Shown in pieces: positions 39,670 to 48,452 of a stretch of 64,000 nucleotides of DNA. The stretch lies in NCBI RefSeq assembly GCF_036867195.1, contig NZ_JBAJII010000001.1, positions 2,356,001 through 2,420,000 of the forward strand, given 5' to 3'. The notes under the pieces are model-generated. The model was not told the origin of the DNA. It made no database searches and saw only the letters and a program-made list of their open reading frames with translations. Positions within the stretch are counted from its first letter, which is position 1. Each line of letters opens with the position of its first letter. A program made the position numbers and the translations under genes. This DNA comes from Arthrobacter sp. Soc17.1.1.1. GTDB lineage: Bacteria; Actinomycetota; Actinomycetes; Actinomycetales; Micrococcaceae.

Positions 39670-39699
39670 AGTTTCCACGCCCCCGCGAAAGAGTGTCAA
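39670..39699 (-). promoter_or_regulatory. ilvBNC promoter
   Basis: On the minus strand a perfect TTGACA (39699-39694) is 18 bases from GAAACT (39675-39670). The predicted start site falls at about 39663, the A of the leader-peptide ATG. The consensus -35 is rare in this window and suggests a strong promoter. Confidence 0.75.
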
Positions 39700-39765
39700 C
39701 CGACCCCCGTCCCATCTCACATCGTGGACACCCCGTCCAGTGAGTGGACATTAACCCGATTGCTC

Positions 39766-39799
39766 CGCGCCGGGACGGGAGTGTTCCCGTCCCGGCGCG
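39766..39799 (-). terminator. Terminator after ilvD
   Basis: A perfect 15-bp stem (39766-39780 with 39785-39799) closed by a 4-base loop begins 10 bases past the ilvD stop on the minus strand. It has only a weak downstream T content. It isolates ilvD from the ilvBNC promoter, about 70 bases further on. Confidence 0.75.
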
Positions 39800-39808
39800 A
39801 AAGGGCCC

Positions 39809-41536
39809 CTAGCCCGTGTACGCGCCCTGGGATGCGGAGTGCACGAGCTTCGCGTATTTCGCCAGGACGCCCTTGGTGTAGCGGGCGGGCAGCGGCTCCC
39901 AGCCGATCTTCCGCTGCTCGAGCTCGGCCTCGTCGACGAGGAGGTCGAAGCTCTTCGCCGCGATGTCGACGCGGATCCGGTCGCCGTCGCGCACGAAGGC
40001 GATGGGACCGCCGTCGACCGCTTCCGGCGCCACGTGGCCGATGCACAGGCCCGTGGTGCCGCCGGAGAAGCGGCCGTCGGTGAGCAGGAGCACGTCCTTG
40101 CCGAGACCCGCACCCTTGATGGCGCCGGTGATGGCTAGCATCTCGCGCATGCCGGGGCCGCCCTTGGGCCCCTCGTAGCGGATGACGACGACGTCGCCGG
40201 CGTGGATCGCTCCCGCGTCGAGGGCGTCGAGCGCCCCCTGCTCGCGCTCGAACACGCGGGCGGTGCCCTCGAAGATGTCGGCGTCGAAGCCGGCGCTCTT
40301 CACCACGGCACCCTCGGGGGCGAGGGAGCCGTGCAGGATGGTGATGCCGCCGGTCCTGTGCATGGGGTTGTCGAGCGCGCGGAGGATCTTGCCGTCGAGG
40401 TCCGGCGGGTCGATCTCCGCGAGGTTCTCCGCGAGGGTCTTGCCGGTCACCGTCAGGCAGTCGCCGTGCAGCAGGCCGGCGTCGAGCAGCGCCTTCATGA
40501 TGACCGGCACGCCGCCCACCTTGTCGACGTCGAACATGACGTAGCGGCCGAAGGGCTTCAGGTCGCCGAGGTGCGGGATGCGGTCGCCGATGCGCGTGAA
40601 GTCGTCGAGCGTGAGCTCCACCTCCGCCTCACGGGCGATCGCCAGCAGGTGGAGGACGGCGTTGGTCGAGCCGCCGAAGGCCATGGTGACCGCGATGGCG
40701 TTCTCGAACGCCTTCTTCGTCATGATGTCGCGGGCCGTGATGCCGAGGCGCAGCAGGTTGACGACGGCCTCGCCGGACTTCTGGGCGTACAGGTCGCGGC
40801 GGCGGTCGGCCGACGGCGGGGCCGCGGAGCCGGGGAGCGACATGCCGAGGGCCTCCCCGATGCAGGCCATGGTGTTCGCCGTGTACATGCCGCCGCAGGC
40901 ACCCTCACCGGGGCAGACGGCGCGTTCGATGCTGTCGAGGTCCTTCAGGCTCATCTTCCCGGCGGCACAGGCGCCCACGGCCTCGAAGGCGTCGATGAGC
41001 GTGACCTCCTTCTCGGTGCCGTCCTCGAGCTTCGCGAAGCCCGGCATGATCGTCCCCGCGTACAGGAACACGGAGGCGAGATCGAGCCGGGCGGCTGCCA
41101 TGAGCATGCCCGGCAGGGACTTGTCGCAGCCGGCGAGGAGCACGGAGCCGTCGATGCGTTCCGCCTGCATCACGGTCTCCACCGAATCAGCGATCACCTC
41201 ACGGGAGACGAGCGAGAAGTGCATGCCCTCGTGGCCCATCGAGATGCCGTCCGACACGGAGATCGTGCCGAACTGCATGGGGAACCCTCCCGCCTCGCGC
41301 ACGCCCTCCTTGGCCCCCTCCGCCAGGCGGTTCAGGGACAGGTTGCAGGGGGTGATCTCGTTCCAGGAACTGGCCACGCCGACCTGCGGCTTGGCGAAGT
41401 CGTCGTCACCCATACCCACGGCACGCAGCATCCCGCGGGACGGCGCCGCATGGATGCCGTCCGTGACGACGCGGCTTCTCGGCTTGATGTCCGGCGTTGT
41501 TCCCGACGTTTTTCCAGGCGTTGTTTCCACGGTCAT
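39809..41536 (-). CDS. ilvD: Dihydroxy-acid dehydratase
   Basis: A 575-residue iron-sulfur dehydratase, third common step of valine and isoleucine synthesis. Cluster cysteines are visible in [20 protein letters not shown] and [16 protein letters not shown], and the C-terminal [21 protein letters not shown] block is typical. A TAGACT -10-like element is 6 bases before ATG 41536, so the message is probably leaderless. A long inverted repeat just upstream (41556-41592) is a likely operator. It is transcribed separately from ilvBNC because of the terminator at 39766-39799. Confidence 0.96.
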   Translation of the reverse strand: MTVETTPGKTSGTTPDIKPRSRVVTDGIHAAPSRGMLRAVGMGDDDFAKPQVGVASSWNEITPCNLSLNRLAEGAKEGVREAGGFPMQFGTISVSDGISMGHEGMHFSLVSREVIADSVETVMQAERIDGSVLLAGCDKSLPGMLMAAARLDLASVFLYAGTIMPGFAKLEDGTEKEVTLIDAFEAVGACAAGKMSLKDLDSIERAVCPGEGACGGMYTANTMACIGEALGMSLPGSAAPPSADRRRDLYAQKSGEAVVNLLRLGITARDIMTKKAFENAIAVTMAFGGSTNAVLHLLAIAREAEVELTLDDFTRIGDRIPHLGDLKPFGRYVMFDVDKVGGVPVIMKALLDAGLLHGDCLTVTGKTLAENLAEIDPPDLDGKILRALDNPMHRTGGITILHGSLAPEGAVVKSAGFDADIFEGTARVFEREQGALDALDAGAIHAGDVVVIRYEGPKGGPGMREMLAITGAIKGAGLGKDVLLLTDGRFSGGTTGLCIGHVAPEAVDGGPIAFVRDGDRIRVDIAAKSFDLLVDEAELEQRKIGWEPLPARYTKGVLAKYAKLVHSASQGAYTG

Positions 41537-41555
41537 GCCTGAAGTCTAGGCCCGG

Positions 41556-41592
41556 GTAACAGGACGGTTTCGCCATATGACCGCCCTGTTAC
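41556..41592. promoter_or_regulatory. Inverted repeat at the ilvD promoter
   Basis: GTAACAGGACGGT and ACCGCCCTGTTAC form 13-base arms with one mismatch around an 11-base spacer. The ilvD-proximal arm ends 8 bases before the -10 element, inside the -35 to -10 region, so a bound dimer would block the promoter. The divergent gene at 41813 shares this control region. Confidence 0.6.
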
Positions 41593-41812
41593 AGGCCCGC
41601 GCAAGCCCGCTGTCCCCCGATGGACCGGGCCGGCGGTCTCCTCGTGCGGAGGTGGACGCTCCGGTACAGTGTGGGTCTCACGGGCCGATCTCCCGTCCCG
41701 CCGCCCGTCCGCACCGCGGGCGGAGCGGACCTCAGGGCACCCGGACCGACCGTTTCCTGCCTCCCTCCTACGTCTCCTACCTCTCCTACCTCTCCTACCG
41801 CAACGGCGTGAT

Positions 41813-42319
<507 letters not shown>

Positions 42320-42346
42320 CCGGCACGCGGTCCTCCCCGCCGCCGG

Positions 42347-43309
42347 CTACGCCCAGGGGCCGCGCCGCACGAGGTTGTCGGGCTCCTCGCCGTCGCCGAG
42401 CCGCTCGAGCTGCCGCCGGAGCAGGGCGAGGATGCGCGGCGGGAACGCCTCCGTGTTGCCTCCCACGTGGGGTGTGATGATGGCGCCGGGGGCCCGCCAC
42501 AGCGGGTGGTCCGCGGGGAGCGGCTCGGGGTCCACGACGTCGAGCGCCGCCTTCAGCCGGCCGGCGGTGACCTCCCGCGTGAGTGCGTCGGTGTCGACGA
42601 CGGCGCCCCGGGCGACGTTCACCACCAGGGCGCCGTCGGGCAGCGCGGCGAGCACCTCGCTGCCGATGAGCCCGCGGGTGGCGTCGGTGAGCGGGGTGAT
42701 CACGACGACGACGTCGTGGTGCGGGGCGAGGTCGACGAGCTCGTCGCTACCATGGACGTGCCCGAGTCCGTCGTCGCGCGCGGAGCTGCCCACGCGGGTC
42801 ACGTCCGCCTCGAAGGTGGCAAGGCGCCGGCGGATCTCCTCCCCGATGCCGCCCACGCCGACGAGCAGCACCCGCCGGTCCGCGAGGCCCGGGTAGCGGG
42901 CGCTGTGCCAGCGGCCCTCCGCCTGCTGCCGCACGGCGTCGTCGATGCCCCGCAGCGAGGCCAGGGCGAGCCCGACGGCGAGTTCGGCCGTGGCGGCAGC
43001 GTGGACGCCCGCGGCCGTGGCGATGGCGACGTCGGGTCCCACGAGGTCCGCGACGCCGTCGTAGCCCGTGGACTGCGTCTGCACGAGCCGGAGGTTGGGG
43101 GCGGCGTCGAGCGCGCCGTCGAGGTGGGCGCGGCCCGTGTAGGGAAGGACGGCGGCGTCGAGCGTGGCCGGGTCCACGCCCTCGGGCGGGGCGGTGAAGT
43201 CCCAGAGCACGACGTCGACGGCCGGGGACGCGTCCGCGAGCGCCTCCCGCAGGTCGGCGGTGGGGACGCTCACGGTCCGGACGATCGGGGCGGCGGCAGG
43301 GTTCGTCAT
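42347..43309 (-). CDS. D-isomer-specific 2-hydroxyacid dehydrogenase
   Basis: A 320-residue NAD(P)-dependent dehydrogenase. The Rossmann motif is VLLVGVGGIGEEI (about residues 145-157), the catalytic Arg is in NVARGAVVDTDAL, Glu in VDPEPLPADHP, and His in TPHVGGNT. The substrate could be glyoxylate, hydroxypyruvate or a phosphonate-related acid; it is clearly distinct from SerA and lacks an ACT domain. TAGGCT sits 6 bases before ATG 43309, suggesting a leaderless message. The divergent lipoprotein gene starts 98 bases away. Confidence 0.88.
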   Translation of the reverse strand: MTNPAAAPIVRTVSVPTADLREALADASPAVDVVLWDFTAPPEGVDPATLDAAVLPYTGRAHLDGALDAAPNLRLVQTQSTGYDGVADLVGPDVAIATAAGVHAAATAELAVGLALASLRGIDDAVRQQAEGRWHSARYPGLADRRVLLVGVGGIGEEIRRRLATFEADVTRVGSSARDDGLGHVHGSDELVDLAPHHDVVVVITPLTDATRGLIGSEVLAALPDGALVVNVARGAVVDTDALTREVTAGRLKAALDVVDPEPLPADHPLWRAPGAIITPHVGGNTEAFPPRILALLRRQLERLGDGEEPDNLVRRGPWA

Positions 43310-43407
43310 GGCGCCAGCCTAGAGGGAACCGCGCGGCGCCGCTCTCCCCGCGGCCCTCGGGGGCCGGAGGGGTGGACACCTCCCGCGCCCGGTCCTAGGG
43401 TCGGACC

Positions 43408-44607
43408 ATGGCAGCCGCCCGACGGCGACCCGCCCGCCTCCTCGCCCGGGCCCTCGCCCCGGCAGCCGCGATCCTGATCGCCGTTCCCGGGTGCTCCCCG
43501 GCGGTGCCCGAACCGGACCCGCTGTACGCCGGGGCGTCCGCGACCCCTGGCTCGCGGACCACCGTGTCCGCCGCCGCCTCCACCTCCCCTGACGGCGCGG
43601 CCTCTCCTGACGGCGCGGCTTCCCCTGGCGGCGCAGCCGAGCTCCCGGACCTCGTGCACCGCGGGGACGCGGCGACCGGGCTCGGCCTGCCGTGGTCGGT
43701 GGTGGTCCTGGACGACGGCTCCCTCCTCGTGTCCGATCGGGAGACGGGCGAGATCGAGCGCATCGGCGACGGGACCACGGGCGTCGTGGGCAGGATCCCC
43801 GACGCCGCGTCCGCATCGGGAGAGGGCGGCCTGCTCGGGCTGGCCGTGAGCCGGACGGGACCGGGGGCCGGCGGGACCGACGCCGTGTACGCCTACTACA
43901 CCTCGGCCGAGGACAACCGGGTGGTGCGCCTGCCATGGGCCGACGGGCAGCTCGGGATGCCGGAGCCGGTGCTGACCGGCATCCCGAAGGCGGAGATCCA
44001 CAACGGCGGGCGGATCGCCGTCGGACCGGACGGTCACCTGTACGTCGGCACCGGGGACGCCGGGGTCCGGGACCGTGCGCAGGACCCGGCGGATCTCGGC
44101 GGGAAGATCCTGCGGATCACGGCGGACGGCGGGATCCCCGGGGACAACCCGACACCCGGGTCGCCGGTCTACAGCCTGGGCCACCGCAACGTGCAGGGCC
44201 TCGCGTGGGACTCCGCCGGCCGGCTGTGGGCCTCCGAGTTCGGCCCGGAGGTCGACGACGAACTGAACCTCGTGGTGCCCGGCGGGAACTACGGGTGGCC
44301 GGATGTCACGGGTGCACCCGGCGATCCCCGGTACACCGACGCCCAGGTGGTGTGGCCGTCCACTGCGGCGTCCTCCCCCAGCGGCATGGCGATCGTCGAC
44401 GACGTCGCCTACATCGGCGGCCTGCGGGGCCGGCGGCTCTGGCAGGTCCCGCTCGCCGGCGGCACGGCCGGTGAACCCGCCGGGCACTTCGACGGGCATT
44501 TCGGCCGGCTGCGCGACGTGGCGGCCGGCCCGGGCGGGGTGCTGCTCGTGGCGACGAACGAGTCGGGTGGCGCGAGGATCCTGCGGATCGCCAGGGACTC
44601 CGGCTGA
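43408..44607 (+). CDS. PQQ-dependent sugar dehydrogenase-like lipoprotein
   Basis: A 399-residue secreted lipoprotein. The signal peptide ends in the lipobox VPGC (Cys 29). A low-complexity linker follows, with the unit DGAASP repeated (about residues 61-76), then a six-bladed beta-propeller of the YliI/soluble glucose-dehydrogenase family: LPWSVVVLDDGSLLVSDRETG, GEGGLLGLAVS, NGGRIAVGPDGHLYVGTGD, QGLAWDSAGRLWASEFGP and GGNYGWPDVTG are diagnostic. It would oxidise sugars outside the membrane if PQQ were available; no pqq genes are seen here. TAGGGT is 6 bases before ATG 43408, so the transcript is likely leaderless. Confidence 0.88.
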   Translation: MAAARRRPARLLARALAPAAAILIAVPGCSPAVPEPDPLYAGASATPGSRTTVSAAASTSPDGAASPDGAASPGGAAELPDLVHRGDAATGLGLPWSVVVLDDGSLLVSDRETGEIERIGDGTTGVVGRIPDAASASGEGGLLGLAVSRTGPGAGGTDAVYAYYTSAEDNRVVRLPWADGQLGMPEPVLTGIPKAEIHNGGRIAVGPDGHLYVGTGDAGVRDRAQDPADLGGKILRITADGGIPGDNPTPGSPVYSLGHRNVQGLAWDSAGRLWASEFGPEVDDELNLVVPGGNYGWPDVTGAPGDPRYTDAQVVWPSTAASSPSGMAIVDDVAYIGGLRGRRLWQVPLAGGTAGEPAGHFDGHFGRLRDVAAGPGGVLLVATNESGGARILRIARDSG

Positions 44608-44615
44608 TGACGGAC

Positions 44616-44703
44616 GGGCGTCGACAGGGCGTCGACAGGGCGTGGACAGGGCGTCGACAAGGTTTGGACCGGGCGGGAACCGGGCGGGAACCGGGCGTGG
44701 AGC
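44616..44703. repeat. 11-bp tandem repeat, eight units
   Basis: Eight consecutive 11-base units fill the gap after the lipoprotein stop: GGGCGTCGACA (44616), the same again, GGGCGTGGACA, GGGCGTCGACA, AGGTTTGGACC, GGGCGGGAACC twice, and GGGCGTGGAGC. The array ends 113 bases before tRNA-Lys and about 50 bases before its TAGAGT -10 element (44758-44763). Confidence 0.9.
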
Positions 44704-44816
44704 ACGGCGCGGGAGAGGGGCCGAGCCGCCGGTTTCATGTTTCGGCCGAACTGCTGGTAGAGTTTCATGCTGTTGCGGATGACCGGAGCGAGTGAAATCG
44801 TGAAGGAAAACGCCAG

Positions 44817-44889
44817 GCACCTCTAGCTCAATTGGCAGAGCAATTGACTCTTAATCAATGGGTTCCGGGTTCAAGTCCCGGGGGGTGCA
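44817..44889 (+). tRNA. tRNA-Lys (CTT)
   Basis: A 73-base tRNA. The acceptor stem GCACCTC pairs with GGGGTGC, the T arm has GGTTCAAGTCC, and the anticodon loop carries CTT. CCA is not encoded. A TAGAGT -10-like element lies about 55 bases upstream. Confidence 0.95.
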
Positions 44890-44964
44890 CCTCGAATCCC
44901 CGTTCTCCAGGTCTCGCCGCCTGCAGGACGGGGATTCGTTCATGTCCGGGCCTACGATGGACGC

Positions 44965-45657
44965 GTGAACGAAATCCTGTCCTTCGCCGGCAGCTACTGG
45001 TGGCTCGTCTTCCCCCTCTCCGGCGTGTTCGCGATCTGGGGCAGGTCCTGGTCCGAGGCGACCGAGCGACGCCACCGCCGCAAGGTCGAGCTCTACCGCC
45101 TGAAGCATCCCGGCGCCCTGCACGGCGCGCACGCCCAGCCGGAACCGCCGCAGGCCCTCGGGCGCGAGCGGGACGTCCAGCACGTCGCACGCATGCATGA
45201 CGAGGTGGACCGCAAGTGGCTGTCCTACGAGCTCGATGCGGCGAAGCTGATCGACTACCCCACCATGACGGATGTGCGGGAACCGCTGACGGTCGCCTTC
45301 CTGCGTGCCAAGCGCGTCGCCGACTCCCTCCGGCCCGAGGACCCCGCCGGTGTGTCCGCCGAGGACCTCGCGGAGTACCGGTCGGCCGTCACCTCCTACG
45401 ACGTCGCGTTCCAGGTCGCCGAGACGGAGGCCCGGCGTGTGCGGGCAAGCGGCTTCACCCCGCAGGAGCGCCAGCGGCTGGAGACGGCCCGGAAGCTCGT
45501 CACGGTGGCGATCGACGACGCCGCGACCGCCGCCGAGCGCCAGACGGCGTATCGGCGGGCGCGCCGTGAACTCGACGGGCTGATCGTCCTGCCGGATGCC
45601 ACGATCACCGACCTCGAGGAGAGGATCGCGGGCGCCATCGACCAGCGCCGGCCCTGA
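44965..45657 (+). CDS. Hypothetical membrane-anchored protein
   Basis: A 230-residue protein with a single N-terminal membrane helix (about residues 8-25, SYWWLVFPLSGVFAIWG) followed by a basic stretch and a long, mostly helical cytoplasmic domain rich in Arg, Glu and Ala. I recognise no catalytic motif. The GTG start is 6 bases after TACGAT, so the message is probably leaderless; this also fixes the start. It lies 75 bases after tRNA-Lys. The topology suggests a membrane-tethered coiled-coil protein, function unknown. Confidence 0.7.
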   Translation: MNEILSFAGSYWWLVFPLSGVFAIWGRSWSEATERRHRRKVELYRLKHPGALHGAHAQPEPPQALGRERDVQHVARMHDEVDRKWLSYELDAAKLIDYPTMTDVREPLTVAFLRAKRVADSLRPEDPAGVSAEDLAEYRSAVTSYDVAFQVAETEARRVRASGFTPQERQRLETARKLVTVAIDDAATAAERQTAYRRARRELDGLIVLPDATITDLEERIAGAIDQRRP

Positions 45658-45741
45658 CCTTCCCAGCACGCCCTGCCTGGACGATAATCGCTCCTGTCAT
45701 CGACAGGCGTGGCCCAGGCCACCGGGCAGGAAGCGGACATC

Positions 45742-46197
45742 ATGGCAGCGACGATCAACACCTACCTCACCTTCAAGGACAATGCGGCGCAGGCGATGGA
45801 GTTCTACCGCTCCGTGTTCGGCGGGGAGCTGCAGAGCAGCACGTTCGGGGAGTTCCAGATGAGCGAGGACCCGGCCGAGCAGGACAAGATCATGCACTCG
45901 ATGCTTACCACGCCGTCCGGTCAGGTGATCATGGCGGCCGACACGCCCAACAGCATGGAGTACACGCCGCCGGCCGGGCACTCCATCTCGATCAGCGGTG
46001 ACGACGAGACCGAGCTCCGCGGGTACTGGGACGCCCTCGCCGGCAGCGGCAGCGCGATCCTCCCCCTGTCGGAGTCGCCCTGGGGCGACAGCTTCGGCAT
46101 GTGCGTGGACCGCTTCGGCGTCAGCTGGATGGTGAACATCGCGGGGACGGGCGCCCGCGGGCAGGAGGCCGAGGAGGGCGCGTCGAGCATCGCCTGA
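45742..46197 (+). CDS. VOC-family (PhnB/glyoxalase-like) protein
   Basis: A 151-residue protein with the PhnB-type VOC fold: NTYLTFKDNAAQAMEFYRSVFGGEL at the N terminus, IMHSMLTTPSGQVIMAAD in the middle, and WGDSFGMCVDRFGVSWMVN at the C terminus. Members of this branch often lack the metal ligands of true glyoxalases and their functions are mostly unknown. ATG 45742 has AGGAAG about 8 bases upstream; a start at 45709 is in frame but weak. Confidence 0.85.
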   Translation: MAATINTYLTFKDNAAQAMEFYRSVFGGELQSSTFGEFQMSEDPAEQDKIMHSMLTTPSGQVIMAADTPNSMEYTPPAGHSISISGDDETELRGYWDALAGSGSAILPLSESPWGDSFGMCVDRFGVSWMVNIAGTGARGQEAEEGASSIA

Positions 46198-46199
46198 GA

Positions 46200-47210
46200 T
46201 CAGTCCCGGGACCGGGCTCCGAGGTCCAGCGTCGGCTCGTCGGGCGTGGAGAGCGTGAGGACGGCCTCCTCGATGCGCTCGTGGTCCTCGATGTCGCGCT
46301 CGACGGCGCGCAGGGCCACGGCGACGTCGTGCTCCGGCCGGTCTCCCACCAGGTCGACCGCGGCCACGAGGTACAGGCGCTCCGGTCCGACGTACTCGAG
46401 GTGCAGGTAGGTCACGCGGTCGATGCTCCCGTGCGCCGCCAGGCGCTGGGCGACCGATGCGAGCAGCGCGGGTGACACCGCCTGCCCCACGAGGAACCGC
46501 CGGTTGCGGTCGATGAGGATCACGGCGATCACCCCGAGGAGCACGCCCACGAGGATGGACCCGATGGCGTCCGGTGCGGGCGAGCCCGTGAGCTGGTGCA
46601 GCAGGATGCCGAGGAAGGCGATGAGCAGGCCGAGCAGGGCGGCCGCGTCCTCCGCGAAGACCGCGCGGAGGGTGGGGTTCGAGGTCGTCGACACGCTCCG
46701 CAGCGTGCTGGTGCCCCGCTCCTGCCCGGCCTTCCGCGCCTGCCGGAAGGCCTGTGTGAACGAGATGCCCTCGAGGACGAAGGCGATGGCGAGGACGGCG
46801 TAGGCGATGCCGTAGTCGCCTGCGGGCTCGGGCTCGAGCAGTTGCTGTATCCCGTGCGTGATGGAGACCACCGCGCCCGCGGTGAAGAGCCCGAAGGCGG
46901 CGAACATCGACCAGACGTACGCCTCACGCCCGTACCCCATGGGGTGCGAACGGTCGCGGTGGCGCCGCGACTTGCGTTCGGCGACGAGCAGGAAGATCTG
47001 GTTGCCGGTGTCCGCCCACGAGTGGGCGGCCTCGGCCGTCATCGAGGCGGAGCCGGTGATCAGCGCCGCGACCGTCTTGGCGCCGGCGACGAGGAGGTTC
47101 GCGATGAACGCGATGATCACGGTCACGGGTTTCTCGCCGCCCGATGACTCCTGCCGCTCATCCGCCCCCGGGCGGGTACCGTCCCCCGCCTGCAGTGCCG
47201 TGTTCTTCAT
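46200..47210 (-). CDS. Cation diffusion facilitator family transporter
   Basis: A 336-residue membrane transporter. Six helices are predicted; the metal sites of CDF proteins are seen as HSWADTGNQ in helix 2 and EDAAALLGLL in helix 5. A C-terminal cytoplasmic domain (about 225-320) has the ferredoxin-like CDF tail. Substrates are typically Zn, Fe, Mn or Co, exported by proton antiport. ATG 47210 has GAGGG about 7 bases upstream. The gene converges on the VOC gene with 2 bases between, and has a 12-bp tandem repeat directly before its start. Confidence 0.9.
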   Translation of the reverse strand: MKNTALQAGDGTRPGADERQESSGGEKPVTVIIAFIANLLVAGAKTVAALITGSASMTAEAAHSWADTGNQIFLLVAERKSRRHRDRSHPMGYGREAYVWSMFAAFGLFTAGAVVSITHGIQQLLEPEPAGDYGIAYAVLAIAFVLEGISFTQAFRQARKAGQERGTSTLRSVSTTSNPTLRAVFAEDAAALLGLLIAFLGILLHQLTGSPAPDAIGSILVGVLLGVIAVILIDRNRRFLVGQAVSPALLASVAQRLAAHGSIDRVTYLHLEYVGPERLYLVAAVDLVGDRPEHDVAVALRAVERDIEDHERIEEAVLTLSTPDEPTLDLGARSRD

Positions 47211-47212
47211 CG

Positions 47213-47260
47213 CCGTCCCTCGTGCCGTCCCTCGTGCCGTGCCTCGTGCCGTCCTTCCGG
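47213..47260. repeat. 12-bp tandem repeat upstream of the CDF gene
   Basis: Four units of 12 bases: CCGTCCCTCGTG twice, CCGTGCCTCGTG, and a degenerate CCGTCCTTCCGG. On the minus strand each unit contains GAGG, so the array supplies several possible ribosome-binding sequences, the closest being the one in use for the CDF start. Confidence 0.85.
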
Positions 47261-47342
47261 GAGGTCGGGCGACGGGGGATGCGCGGTCGGGCGCATCCCC
47301 CGTCGCCCCGTACTCCTTCGACCTGCTCCGGACTGCTCCGAC

Positions 47343-47531
47343 CTACTTCGACGCTTCCTTGTTCACGTCGGTCGGCGAGTCGAACTCCCGGTCGGGGAGG
47401 TTCTCGAGCGTCTCGAGGACGGCGCCGTCGGCGCCCTTGTCCTTCGCGTGCTGCACGAGGTCCTCCCTGGAGGCCGGGTACTCCATGCCGCCCAGTGCCT
47501 TCTGGATGTCGATCGGACTCGGATCTGCCAT
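47343..47531 (-). CDS. DUF2795 domain protein
   Basis: A 62-residue acidic protein. The block IDIQKALGGMEYPASREDLVQHAKDKGA, then LETLENLPDREFDSPTDV, is the DUF2795 fold, a small helical domain common in actinobacteria and of unknown function. ATG 47531 has a perfect AAGGAG 7 bases upstream. It stands alone between the CDF gene and the glycan cluster. Confidence 0.85.
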   Translation of the reverse strand: MADPSPIDIQKALGGMEYPASREDLVQHAKDKGADGAVLETLENLPDREFDSPTDVNKEASK

Positions 47532-47588
47532 GTGGTGCTCCTTCGTGTCGGTTCGTCCTCCTGAAGTGCTCCCGCGTCGGGAGCACCG

Positions 47589-48452
47589 TCACTGGCCCAG
47601 GATCACCCGGGCAGCGTCTATGTCACGGTCCGTAACCGTGGTGGGTGCCTCGAGGTGCACGGCGCCGGACGGGATGATGCCCGCCCCGCCGTACCGCTCC
47701 ATCACGCGCCACTGGGCCGCGACGTCCTCGCCGGCGTGCCCGGGCGGCAGGCGGTCCCAGAAGTCGAAGCCCCCGCACTCCACGAGGGCCTCCCGGTCGA
47801 ACAGGACGCAGCCGCCCACCCAGGCGACGTGGTAGAGCTGCCAGCTGCCGGGCTGGATGGCGAGATCGGCGGCGGCGTGCGCCAGGTTGGCGGCGTTGTG
47901 CAGCGGCCAGCGCGCGAAGCCCTCGGTGTCCGGGCGGATCCGTTCCGGGACCACCTCGTTCCCGGGCCACAGCGCCAGTCCGGTCCGTTCGTGGGGTCTG
48001 CGGTCGCCGAGGTACGACAGCCCCTGGACGGCCGAGCCGACGAACCCGCACCGCGCCTCCCGCAGCGCCCGGCACAGGCGGTCCAGCGAGCCGGGCTCCA
48101 GCCAGACATCGTTGTCCAGGAACAGGACGAACGGCGCCCGCGCCAGCCCCAGCAGGTAGTGCCGATGCTCGGCGAGGCCACGCCGCGGCAGGTGCCGCTC
48201 GAGCTGCACCTGCCGGCCCTGGGCCTCGAGGACCCGCACCATCGCACGGACGGCGGGCTGCACCCACGACGCCGTGTCGCCGTCCGTCTGGTCGCTCACG
48301 ATGACGCGGAAGGCCACGCCCTCCTGCGCCGCGAGGCCCGCGAGCGTCACGGCGAGCTCCGCGGGACGCCCGAAGGACGGGATGAGCACGTCGACGGCGG
48401 GCTCGTCCGCCGGCGCGTCGAGCGCCCACTCGCCGGACCAGCGCGGGGTCAC
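47589..48452 (-). CDS. Family 2 glycosyltransferase
   Basis: A 287-residue GT-A enzyme. The nucleotide-sugar domain begins DVLIPSFGRPAELAVTLAGL (about residue 20), and the DxD-type metal motif is FLDNDVWLEPG (about residues 114-120). The later GWVGGCVLFDREALVECGGFD-like segment and the HAGEDVAAQWR motif fit GT2 proteins that act on nucleotide sugars at the membrane. The start is GTG 48452, overlapping the stop of the upstream kinase-adenylyltransferase gene in a GTGA junction. It is the last gene of the aldehyde dehydrogenase-HldE-GT2 unit. Confidence 0.85.
   Translation of the reverse strand: MTPRWSGEWALDAPADEPAVDVLIPSFGRPAELAVTLAGLAAQEGVAFRVIVSDQTDGDTASWVQPAVRAMVRVLEAQGRQVQLERHLPRRGLAEHRHYLLGLARAPFVLFLDNDVWLEPGSLDRLCRALREARCGFVGSAVQGLSYLGDRRPHERTGLALWPGNEVVPERIRPDTEGFARWPLHNAANLAHAAADLAIQPGSWQLYHVAWVGGCVLFDREALVECGGFDFWDRLPPGHAGEDVAAQWRVMERYGGAGIIPSGAVHLEAPTTVTDRDIDAARVILGQ

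Noticed and set aside
41669..41812. A start at 41669 for the hypothetical protein
   Set aside because: The extra 48 residues are Pro/Leu/Arg-rich low complexity, overlap the TACAGT-linked leader and a 9-base repeat, and are not like the rest of the protein.
44616..44703. The 11-bp repeat array considered as a CRISPR-like array
   Set aside because: Units are 11 bases, directly adjacent, degenerate, and have no spacers; there are no cas genes.
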